Source: JAJDOD01 sp039024895
GTDB taxonomy: Bacteria > Pseudomonadota > Alphaproteobacteria > Rhodobacterales > Rhodobacteraceae
NCBI GenBank assembly: GCA_039024895.1
Contig: JBCCPJ010000017.1
Location: forward strand, 1-64,000
DNA length: 64,000 bases
Reading direction: 5' to 3'
The translations under genes were made by a program, and so were the position numbers. Every line of letters begins with the position of its first letter. Position 1 is the stretch's first letter. The notes under the pieces were generated by a model. The model was not told the origin of the DNA. It did not search any database and saw only the letters and a program-made list of their open reading frames with translations. Shown here piece after piece: positions 26,404 through 33,923 of the stretch.

Positions 26404-27011
26404 TTCGAAGAAGCCCCTACTTTCGTTTCGTGGCCCGCCAAGAGCCGCGAAATGTTCTCGCGGTGGCGCCAAATCAGGATGATTGCCAGCAAAATAAGGA
26501 CGATTAGCTTGTCGGTTTGACCAAGGACGCTGGCGATGACTGGCACCGCAATTGCTGCTATAATCGCGGAAAGGGATGAGTACCTTGTCAGTACACATAT
26601 GATCAGCCACACAAGGCAGGCAGACGCTCCTAAAACGAATGACAATCCAAAGAGCGCGCCCAAGAAAGTCGCCACGCCCTTTCCGCCCTTGAACTGAAGC
26701 AGAAATGAGTAGCAATGCCCCAAAAAGGCAAAAAGCGCTGCAACTTGTGCCGCAGCTTCACCGGTCAAAGCATCAGCCAAAAGCACAGCTACCAAGCCTT
26801 TGGCACCATCGAGGAGAACAGTTGCAAGTGCAGCAGTCTTCGAGCCGGTTCGTAAGACGTTTGTCGCCCCGATGTTCCGCGAGCCGATGGTGCGCGGGTC
26901 CGGCAATCCCATGATCTTCGCGACCACGAGTCCAAAAGGAACTGATCCCAGTAGATAGGCGCCAACTGCAACGCTGAACAATACGAGAAGGGGCACTTCA
27001 AAAGCTGGCAC
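26400..27011 (-). CDS. plsY: Glycerol-3-phosphate acyltransferase PlsY
   Basis: A 203-residue inner membrane enzyme that acylates glycerol-3-phosphate from acyl-phosphate, the first step of phospholipid synthesis. The three PlsY signatures are present: GSVPFGLVVAK with SRNIGATNVLRTGSK (about 43-57), GHCYSFLLQFKGGKGVATFL, and the C-terminal WRHRENISRLLAGHE. It follows pyrC' by 35 bases and overlaps the 88-residue gene by ATGA. Confidence 0.94.
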   Translation of the reverse strand: MPAFEVPLLVLFSVAVGAYLLGSVPFGLVVAKIMGLPDPRTIGSRNIGATNVLRTGSKTAALATVLLDGAKGLVAVLLADALTGEAAAQVAALFAFLGHCYSFLLQFKGGKGVATFLGALFGLSFVLGASACLVWLIICVLTRYSSLSAIIAAIAVPVIASVLGQTDKLIVLILLAIILIWRHRENISRLLAGHETKVGASSK

Positions 27012-27046
27012 GGACGGTCTCTCTCCCGAAATTCACTTTAAGCTCC

Positions 27047-28321
27047 TCATCCGAAGGAGCCATCAAACACCTTTTTGCCGTCGACCCATGTCCCCAATAC
27101 CTTGCCTTGCATCCGTGCTTCGTCAAATGGTGTATTTTTTGATTTCGAGGTGAGTTTGAACCGGTCCAGTACAAATGGCGCGTCAGGATCGAACAAAACC
27201 AAGTCTGCCGGCGCGTCGACGCTCAGGCGGCCAACGGGGAGGCGCAAACGTTTTGCCGGATGGAGCGAGAGCGCGCGCCAGAGGCGAGGCAAGTCCAGAT
27301 GCCCGGCGTGAACCAAACGCATGAGGGCGGGCAGCAGTGTTTCAAGGCCGATTGCCCCCGATGCAGCCTCCTCGAAAGGGAGCCGCTTTGACTCTTCGTC
27401 TTGCGGTGTGTGCATGGACGAAATGATGTCGATCAAGCCTGTCGCAACGGCCTCCACCGCGGCGATGCGATCTTCCTCGGATCGTAGCGGAGGTTTAACT
27501 TTGAAAAACGTTCGATAGTCGCCGACATCAAGCTCGTTCAGAGTGAGATGATGGATCGACACGCCCGCCGTCACGTCTAGCCCGGCATCCTTCGCTCTGC
27601 CCAGGCGACGGAGCGCACGCGCGGTCGTGACTTGGTCGGCGTGGTACTGCGCACCGGTCATCTCGACAATGGCGATGTCACGGTCAAGTCCCATGCGCTC
27701 CGCCATGGGTGACACCGACGGAAGACCCTTTAGCGCAGCAAACTTTCCGCTTGTGGCAGCAGCACCACCGGACAAGCCTGGATCTTGAGGATGTCCAATG
27801 ACGAGGGCGCCAAGCGATGCCGCGTAGGTCATGCATCGCGAAAAGACCTTTGTACTTGGAATTACATGGTCGCAATCGGTGAAGGCAACGGCACCTGCAT
27901 CCATGAGAAAACCGATTTCGGCCATCTCGCGTCCTTCGCGTCCACGTGTAAGTGAGGCCATTGGCAACACCTTGACCGGTGACACTTCTTCTGCCCGCCG
28001 CCTGACGAATTCGAGCGCCTCAGGGGTGTCAATTGCCGGAAGCGTGTCAGGCCGCGTCACCATGGTTGTGACACCCCCAGCCGCCGCCGCTCGCCCGGCG
28101 CTCCGAAAACTCTCCATATGGCGTTCGCCCGGTTCCGAGACTTTCACACCAATATCGACAATTCCTGGGGCCAAGCAGCGTCCACCACCGTCCACAACGG
28201 TCGCACCATCCAAACCCATCGCACCCACAATGCGCCCGTCTTTAATCGCAAGCGACCCCATGTCATCCGTCCCGCGTTCCGGGTCGATAAGGCGCACATT
28301 TTTGAATAGGATGGGTGCCAT
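27047..28321 (-). CDS. pyrC: Dihydroorotase-like protein without catalytic metal ligands (PyrC'-type)
   Basis: A 424-residue amidohydrolase-fold protein of the dihydroorotase family, with VRLIDPERGTDDMGSLAIKD at the N terminus. The metal and catalytic residues are missing. Where active enzymes have the HxH metal site (D-x-HVH), this one reads DIGVKVSEPG (about 57-66). Where the catalytic Asp motif DHAPH is expected it reads SMHTPQDEE. The expected second His-x-x-His reads YHADQVTT. In several proteobacteria an inactive PyrC' forms a complex with and stabilises PyrB; the location downstream of pyrB fits that. A working dihydroorotase should exist elsewhere. Confidence 0.88.
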   Translation of the reverse strand: MAPILFKNVRLIDPERGTDDMGSLAIKDGRIVGAMGLDGATVVDGGGRCLAPGIVDIGVKVSEPGERHMESFRSAGRAAAAGGVTTMVTRPDTLPAIDTPEALEFVRRRAEEVSPVKVLPMASLTRGREGREMAEIGFLMDAGAVAFTDCDHVIPSTKVFSRCMTYAASLGALVIGHPQDPGLSGGAAATSGKFAALKGLPSVSPMAERMGLDRDIAIVEMTGAQYHADQVTTARALRRLGRAKDAGLDVTAGVSIHHLTLNELDVGDYRTFFKVKPPLRSEEDRIAAVEAVATGLIDIISSMHTPQDEESKRLPFEEAASGAIGLETLLPALMRLVHAGHLDLPRLWRALSLHPAKRLRLPVGRLSVDAPADLVLFDPDAPFVLDRFKLTSKSKNTPFDEARMQGKVLGTWVDGKKVFDGSFG

Positions 28322-28333
28322 AACACTGAGGTG

Positions 28334-28879
28334 TCAGAAGACCAAGAGAAGCACAAGCGCAACGATGGCGACGATAAGGATAAGCGCAAATGGCCACAGG
28401 TCGCCGCGTCTTCTTCCCAAAGTCGACGGGCTTTCAGTTTGTAAAACCCCTTCACTGGAATTGAACTGCGGCATGGGAGAGGGCGGCATTGCTCGCGGCT
28501 CGCGAAAAACGCCGACCAACCTAACGGCTGATTTCGGGTTCAAGGTGGCGGCTTGGTATTTAAATGCGGCAGACGAAACGAGGATGACGAGACCTTTCAA
28601 CTGATCGAGAGCAGCCGCGACACCTTTGAGATCATCTTTTGGAATGCCGTACCCTTCGTGAAGATAAGCTGACAAACCCATTTCTTCGATCACCGTGGAA
28701 GGAAAGACCTCGATGCGGCCATCATCTAAATCCAATTTTTCGCCGAGAAGGAGGTGCACGTTTTCCTTGGTAACGGCCGCATTCCCCTCGGCATCGAGCT
28801 CGGTAGTAAAAATACGAACCACACCACGTTCTGAGGGCAATACTTGATACGGGTCGTCGAGGTTATGGTCCGTTAACAT
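28334..28879 (-). CDS. Unknown 181-residue tail-anchored protein between pyrB and pyrC'
   Basis: A soluble N-terminal part (about 130 residues, with FTTELDAEGNAAVTKENVHL and FPSTVIEEMGLSAYLHEGYG) is followed by a proline/serine-rich linker and one C-terminal membrane helix (PFALILIVAIVALVLLLVF). It would be a tail-anchored inner membrane protein with its domain in the cytoplasm. The start overlaps the end of pyrB by a few bases, so it is translationally coupled. No known domain is recognised. A link to pyrimidine synthesis is suggested only by location. Confidence 0.75.
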   Translation of the reverse strand: MLTDHNLDDPYQVLPSERGVVRIFTTELDAEGNAAVTKENVHLLLGEKLDLDDGRIEVFPSTVIEEMGLSAYLHEGYGIPKDDLKGVAAALDQLKGLVILVSSAAFKYQAATLNPKSAVRLVGVFREPRAMPPSPMPQFNSSEGVLQTESPSTLGRRRGDLWPFALILIVAIVALVLLLVF

Positions 28880-29835
28880 CGGGCGACGGTTTCGTCTTCG
28901 CTACGCGCGGCTTGGAGATTGCGTGCGAGTAGGTCCATTGCGGCCATGCGGACAGCAACACCCATTTCAACCTGATCTTGTATGACGGATCGGTTAATGT
29001 CATCGGCGATGTTTCCGTCGATTTCCACACCGCGATTCATTGGCCCGGGATGCATAACGATGGCGTCGGGCTTCGCATTCCCGAGCTTCTCAGCGTCTAG
29101 GCCGAAGAGATGAAAATACTCCCGTTCTGAGGGAATGAAGGCCCCGTCCATACGTTCCCTTTGGAGACGGAGCATCATGACGACGTCTACGTCTTTGAGC
29201 CCATCTACCATGTTGGTATAGATCTCTACGCCCCAATCTGCCGCTTGAGCTGGCAACAACGTTGGCGGGCCAACAAGACGCACACGATTTTCCATCTTGC
29301 CGAGCAGGTGAATATTCGAACGCGCAACGCGGCTGTGTAAGATATCACCGCAGATTGCTACTGTGAGGCGGTGGAGGCGACCCTTTGCCCTTCGGATTGT
29401 CAAGGCGTCTAGGAGAGCCTGAGTTGGATGTTCGTGGCGTCCATCACCTGCGTTTAAAACGGCACAGTTGACCTTCTGGGCCAACAAGTTGACCGCACCG
29501 GAGTGGGGATGCCGAACCACCAATAAGTCCGGATGCATGGCGTTTATCGTGAGCGCAGTATCGATAAGCGTTTCGCCCTTTTTTAGCGAACTCGCCTGCA
29601 TCTGCATGTTCATGACGTCCGCCCCCAGGCGTTTGCCTGCAAGCTCGAAACTGGACTGGGTCCGTGTCGAGGCTTCAAAGAACATGTTGACCTGGGTCAG
29701 ACCCGCTAACGCCGTACTATGTTTGATTTCACTTCTGTTGAGCGCCGCATACCGGTCGGCGAGATCCAGAATTGTCGTAATCTCGTTAGGGGCCAGATGT
29801 TCTATGCCAAGAAGATGTCGCGCGTTGAAAGACAT
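28873..29835 (-). CDS. pyrB: Aspartate carbamoyltransferase catalytic chain
   Basis: A 320-residue enzyme condensing carbamoyl phosphate and aspartate in pyrimidine synthesis. The carbamoyl-phosphate loop is EASTRTQSSFELAGKRLGAD (about 51-70), with HPTQALLDALT and HPGPMNRGVEID later, all typical. I start at ATG 29835, reading MSFNARHLLGIEHL; an in-frame ATG at 29856 would add seven residues. It heads the minus-strand run that includes the PyrC'-like gene. No pyrI regulatory chain gene is present. Confidence 0.94.
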   Translation of the reverse strand: MSFNARHLLGIEHLAPNEITTILDLADRYAALNRSEIKHSTALAGLTQVNMFFEASTRTQSSFELAGKRLGADVMNMQMQASSLKKGETLIDTALTINAMHPDLLVVRHPHSGAVNLLAQKVNCAVLNAGDGRHEHPTQALLDALTIRRAKGRLHRLTVAICGDILHSRVARSNIHLLGKMENRVRLVGPPTLLPAQAADWGVEIYTNMVDGLKDVDVVMMLRLQRERMDGAFIPSEREYFHLFGLDAEKLGNAKPDAIVMHPGPMNRGVEIDGNIADDINRSVIQDQVEMGVAVRMAAMDLLARNLQAARSEDETVARC

Positions 29836-29982
29836 AAGGCACGTATAGGTGACCAAAGATCGATACGAAAGCTATCACCATTCAGAATTCGGGGCCGCAA
29901 TCAGAAAGGATCGCCCCACAAGAAAACTGGTTGAAATAGGCACGCTAAATATGTGCGCGACACCCCTGATTGCAGCACATGT

Positions 29983-30030
29983 AGTATTGTTTACGTTTCG
30001 GGAACTATCAATCGTTGTACCCGCTACAAC
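29983..30030 (-). promoter_or_regulatory. Promoter of the pyrB run with an inverted repeat upstream
   Basis: On the minus strand a TTGATA -35 (30006-30011) and an AATACT -10 (29983-29988) are 17 bases apart, giving a leader of about 140 bases before pyrB. Immediately upstream of the -35 is a perfect repeat, GTTGTA (30014-30019) and TACAAC (30025-30030), with a 5-base centre. That is the usual position for an activator or upstream repressor site. The binding protein is unknown. Confidence 0.45.
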
Positions 30031-30085
30031 ATGTTGAGTGTTGCGCTGGTGCAGCAACTATTTCGTTGTGAGCGCGACAAGCACC

Positions 30086-31456
30086 CTAGTAACTGTATTC
30101 AGCAAACACTTTTGTGGCGTTGCCTGCCCAATCGGTTTTGTAGCGCCGGATCAATTCGTCGGCAGGTGTTTCCTTAGACTCCAGCGTTTCTTTTAATGCG
30201 TTAAGAAAATGTGTCTCATCCGCCAAAAGGCCACCAGCACCCGCGCGGGCACGGGCCTTCAATCCTGCTTCGGCAATTTCGACTGCTTGGCGCGCGAGGT
30301 CACACATTTTGATGCTGTCGACTTCGGCGGCCAATCCCTGCACTGAAGCCTGGATACGGAGCTCGTGACGCGTTTCCGCGTCAAGCCCCTTGACCAGATC
30401 CCACGCCGCGTCGAGCGCGGATTGATCGTAAATTAAACCCACCCAGAATGCTGGCAAAGCGCAAAGACGTCGCCAGGGGCCGCCGTCCGCTCCGCGCATC
30501 TCGATGAACTTCTTGATGCGCGCCTCGGGGAACAAGGTGGTCAAATGGTCAGCCCAATCGCTTAAGAGAGGCTTTTCACCGGGTAATGCCGGCAACTTCC
30601 CTGCAAGGAAATCGCGGAAGGACATTCCAAGCGCGTTGATATACCGACCGTCGCGATAGACAAAGTACATCGGGACATCGAGCGCATACTCGACCCAAGC
30701 TTCAAACCCAAAGCCGTCTTCAAAGACAAACGGCAGCATACCGGTGCGATCTGGATCAAGATCACGCCAGATACGGCTGCGCCAGCTCTTGTGGCCATTC
30801 AGGGTGCCCTCGGTGAACGGCGAGTTTGAAAAGAGCGCGGTTGCAACAGGCTGGAGCGCAAGAGCGACGCGCAATTTCTGGACCATGTCGCGTTCAGAGG
30901 CAAAATCCAAGTTGACCTGAACCGTACATGTCCGTCGCATCATAGACGTCCCCAACTCGCCCACCTTTTTCATATAGTCATCCATAAGCTTGTATCTGCC
31001 CTTCGGCATCAAGGGCATGTCGTCATGGGTCCAATGCGGTGCCGACCCAAGGCCGATAAACCTGGCGCCGATGGCATCTGCGACAGTCTTAACTTCCCGA
31101 AGATGTTCGTTCACTTCGTCGCAGGTTTGATGAATGGTTTCCAACGGCGCTCCCGAAAGCTCAAGTTGACCTCCCGGTTCAAGGGAGATGTTGGCGCCGT
31201 CCTTCACCAGTCCGATGATGTTCCCTGCCTCTAGGAGCGGCGTCCATCCAAATTGATCACGCAAACCTTCGAGCATGGCCTTGATGGACCTCGGACCGTC
31301 GTAAGGCAAAGGCAGCAAAGTATCTTTGCAATATCCAAATTTTTCATGCTCAGTTCCGATACGCCAGCTGTCCTTTGGTTTGCACCCCTCGTTGAGATAC
31401 TCGGCAAGTTGCTCATGCCGCTCAATTGTGCCGCCACCCGACTGGGGAATAGACAT
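30086..31456 (-). CDS. gshA: Glutamate-cysteine ligase, plant/alphaproteobacterial type
   Basis: A 456-residue ATP-dependent ligase making gamma-glutamylcysteine, the first step of glutathione synthesis. Family landmarks are WRIGTEHEKFGY (about 31-42), ISLEPGGQLELSGAPL, GSAPHWTHDDMPLMPKGRYK and CTVQVNLDFASERDMVQKL. This branch is shared by plants and alphaproteobacteria and differs from the E. coli enzyme. It appears to be monocistronic; 250 bases separate its stop from the pyrB start. Confidence 0.94.
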   Translation of the reverse strand: MSIPQSGGGTIERHEQLAEYLNEGCKPKDSWRIGTEHEKFGYCKDTLLPLPYDGPRSIKAMLEGLRDQFGWTPLLEAGNIIGLVKDGANISLEPGGQLELSGAPLETIHQTCDEVNEHLREVKTVADAIGARFIGLGSAPHWTHDDMPLMPKGRYKLMDDYMKKVGELGTSMMRRTCTVQVNLDFASERDMVQKLRVALALQPVATALFSNSPFTEGTLNGHKSWRSRIWRDLDPDRTGMLPFVFEDGFGFEAWVEYALDVPMYFVYRDGRYINALGMSFRDFLAGKLPALPGEKPLLSDWADHLTTLFPEARIKKFIEMRGADGGPWRRLCALPAFWVGLIYDQSALDAAWDLVKGLDAETRHELRIQASVQGLAAEVDSIKMCDLARQAVEIAEAGLKARARAGAGGLLADETHFLNALKETLESKETPADELIRRYKTDWAGNATKVFAEYSY

Positions 31457-31507
31457 AGATGCGCTCCCGCGTGCTGACTTCGGATAGCTTGATTTGCGCG
31501 ATTTGGC

Positions 31508-32041
31508 TTAGGTGTCAATGCGCGGAGCAGCAGTGCGCTCCCACACAAGAAATTCTTTTGCATCCGTCGCGCCAGACGCTTGGATCACAGCTTCATAATC
31601 CGCACCAGCGAGCGCTGTGAGGGCATCGAACAATGCCGAGGCGTTTTCAGCGTCCCCGGGAACGTTCAAGCGCTGGCCTGACAGGTCCGTGAACTCCCAA
31701 AAGAAATCGGTTTTGGCCGATCCTGAGGCGGTGGTACGCACCTTGATCCGCGCAAGTTCATCGAATGAAATTGATCCACCGTCTTCGGGGCCAAAATAGG
31801 TGATTTGCCGTTCATCCACGTCTACGACGCCAACGCCGCCGTTGTTCTTTGGCAAACGCGCCCGGCGCACACCTTCGATGAAAAGTGCCGCGCCTATCAA
31901 AGCGGTGACCCATGAGAACGCGTGCACGGCCCCCGTGGTTGAAGATGCCGCCTGGAGCGAACCAAGAAGAACAGCACCCGCTATGATCGCCTCGCGCCAG
32001 CGCTTTAAAAAAGCGAGAACTTCAGGACGTATAAACGTCAT
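31508..32041 (-). CDS. Membrane protein of unknown function (177 residues)
   Basis: Two hydrophobic segments near residues 17-34 and 42-58 (AIIAGAVLLGSL; WVTALIGAALFIEGV) precede a soluble C-terminal domain of about 110 residues (VVDVDERQITYFGPEDGGSI; FFWEFTDLSGQRLNVP). The arrangement, with two helices and then a strand-rich domain that may be PH-like, is common in small inner membrane proteins; the fold is inference. The start is ATG 32041. It lies 51 bases upstream of gshA on the same strand. No function assigned. Confidence 0.75.
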   Translation of the reverse strand: MTFIRPEVLAFLKRWREAIIAGAVLLGSLQAASSTTGAVHAFSWVTALIGAALFIEGVRRARLPKNNGGVGVVDVDERQITYFGPEDGGSISFDELARIKVRTTASGSAKTDFFWEFTDLSGQRLNVPGDAENASALFDALTALAGADYEAVIQASGATDAKEFLVWERTAAPRIDT

Positions 32042-32170
32042 GTCTACACCCCAACTCAATCTTCTCTTCGAACAGTGCGACTTGGTAGGTACCGATACTC
32101 CCGCATCCTAGCCGCTGGCACATGCGTACAGACGCCTTTATGGTTTTGGAAGTTAAACACCCGCCTTGTA

Positions 32171-32920
32171 TCATGCCCAATCGCCGTATCTCGCTTGCCA
32201 GAGGGTTAGCGCAGAAACAGCGGCCGTATCTGCACGCAGTATACGCGGCCCGAGCGAGATACTGGTGGCCATTCCGCGTAGTTCTGCCCGCTCTCGGTCC
32301 GAAAACCCGCCTTCCGGACCTATGAGAATTGCAGTGGGAGGGGGCTTTGCCCCCATTCGCTTCGCGAACCCCCCAAGGTATTTTTCACCAGATGAAGGGT
32401 CGCTTACCAGAGTTTCATCGCAAAACAACATCTTACGATCTGCGGGCCAATTGGCCAAAAGCTCTTTTAGTTTTATGACATTGGCAATCGGGGGCACGAA
32501 AGTCCCCCCGCATTGCTCAGCTGCTTCCACCGCATGGGCTTGAAGTCGATCGAGACGGATGCGCTCAGAATTCGTAAACTCTGTCTTAACAGGAACAAGG
32601 CGTGCGGCCCCGAGTTCAGTTGCCTTTTCGACAATGAAGTCTGTGCGGGCCTTCTTTATGGGCGCAAAAAGCAACCAAAGGTCCGGTGGCGTCCTCTGGG
32701 GAGACGTTTGTTCTATGCATTGTAATGCGCCCTTCTTTTTCTGCGCCACTACGATCTCAGCGCGCCATTCTCCGGATACGCCATCAAAAACGAGCACGGA
32801 TCCGCCAAGTGGTAAACGCATAACCGTGAATAGGTAGTGCGCATGTTCCCGCGACAGCACAACCGATTGCCCTGCACCGAGCGGCTGATCTACATAAAGC
32901 CTGACTTTTGCGTCTTTCAT
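32171..32920 (-). CDS. rsmE: 16S rRNA (uracil-1498 N3)-methyltransferase RsmE
   Basis: A 249-residue SPOUT-class methyltransferase that modifies U1498 of 16S rRNA using SAM. It has an N-terminal PUA-like domain (RLYVDQPLGAGQSVVLSREH), then FIVEKATELGAARLVPVKTE (about 103-122), and the knot motifs ILIGPEGGFSDRERAE and SLGPRILRADTAAVSAL. The start is ATG 32920, ten bases from the divergent ubiA start, so the two promoters must overlap the other gene or each other. Confidence 0.93.
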   Translation of the reverse strand: MKDAKVRLYVDQPLGAGQSVVLSREHAHYLFTVMRLPLGGSVLVFDGVSGEWRAEIVVAQKKKGALQCIEQTSPQRTPPDLWLLFAPIKKARTDFIVEKATELGAARLVPVKTEFTNSERIRLDRLQAHAVEAAEQCGGTFVPPIANVIKLKELLANWPADRKMLFCDETLVSDPSSGEKYLGGFAKRMGAKPPPTAILIGPEGGFSDRERAELRGMATSISLGPRILRADTAAVSALTLWQARYGDWA

Positions 32921-32930
32921 GGAAGTGCAT

Positions 32931-33887
32931 ATGAACAAGGCCGATACCCAAGGACAAGTGGCGGACGCCGTCTCTGGAAACTGGGTCGACAGGTTTGCGC
33001 CATTATGGATGCGCCCCTATCTCCGACTCAGCCGAGCTGACCGGCCCATCGGTACATGGCTTTTGCTCATTCCGTGCTGGTGGGGATTGGGTGCCGCTGC
33101 GCTTCATGAAGGAGCATTCACTCGAGATCATTTTTGGATTGCTATGGGCTGCGCCATTGGTGCTTGGCTGATGCGGGGCGCCGGATGCACGTGGAACGAC
33201 ATTGCGGACCGGAATTATGACGGGGCGGTAGAACGGACGCGGTCCCGACCCATTCCGTCCGGCCAAGTTTCTGTTCAACAAGCCGTAATTTGGATGGTTC
33301 TCCAGTCTTTGATCGCCTTTAGTATCTTGCTGACCTTCAACGCAATGGCCATTTGGCTGGGGATTGCGTCGTTGGCAATTGTCTTCGTTTATCCCTTTGC
33401 CAAACGCTTTACCTGGTGGCCACAAGCCTTCCTTGGTCTCGCATTCAACTGGGGCGCGCTGCTTGCTTGGACAGCAGCAACAGGGAGCCTGAGTGCGCCA
33501 GCATTTCTACTGTATGTAGCAGGCATCTCCTGGACACTATTTTACGACACGATCTATGCGCATCAGGACAAAGAAGATGATGCCTTAATCGGCGTTCGCT
33601 CAACGGCGCGTTTATTCGCAGAAAACACTCCTAAGTGGTTGAAGTGGTTCCTCGTGGCAGCGGTTTTGTTTCTTGCCGCAGGATTGGTTCTGGCGCTCGC
33701 AGAAAACACAAACGTGCTTCAACTGGCGCTTGCGGTTTGTGGTGTTTGGGCGTTTGGGTGGCACCTGGCTTGGCAGATGCGTCGCCTCGATATCGATGAC
33801 CCAGATAAATGCCTTGTGATTTTTCGCAGTAATCGCGACGCAGGCCTAATCCCTTTGCTGTTTCTTGCGCTCGCGTTTCTGGTCTGA
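32931..33887 (+). CDS. ubiA: 4-hydroxybenzoate octaprenyltransferase
   Basis: A 318-residue membrane enzyme that prenylates 4-hydroxybenzoate in ubiquinone synthesis. The two Asp-rich, Mg-pyrophosphate motifs are NDIADRNYDGAVERTRSRP (about 87-105) and DTIYAHQDKEDD (about 205-216). About eight membrane helices surround them. I prefer ATG 32931, with GGAAG upstream, over ATG 32919. ubiB and ubiE of the same pathway are about 12-14 kb away. Confidence 0.94.
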   Translation: MNKADTQGQVADAVSGNWVDRFAPLWMRPYLRLSRADRPIGTWLLLIPCWWGLGAAALHEGAFTRDHFWIAMGCAIGAWLMRGAGCTWNDIADRNYDGAVERTRSRPIPSGQVSVQQAVIWMVLQSLIAFSILLTFNAMAIWLGIASLAIVFVYPFAKRFTWWPQAFLGLAFNWGALLAWTAATGSLSAPAFLLYVAGISWTLFYDTIYAHQDKEDDALIGVRSTARLFAENTPKWLKWFLVAAVLFLAAGLVLALAENTNVLQLALAVCGVWAFGWHLAWQMRRLDIDDPDKCLVIFRSNRDAGLIPLLFLALAFLV

Positions 33888-33923
33888 TTGCGTGCCGCCC
33901 CAAGGCGCATTAGTTAGGGCGCT

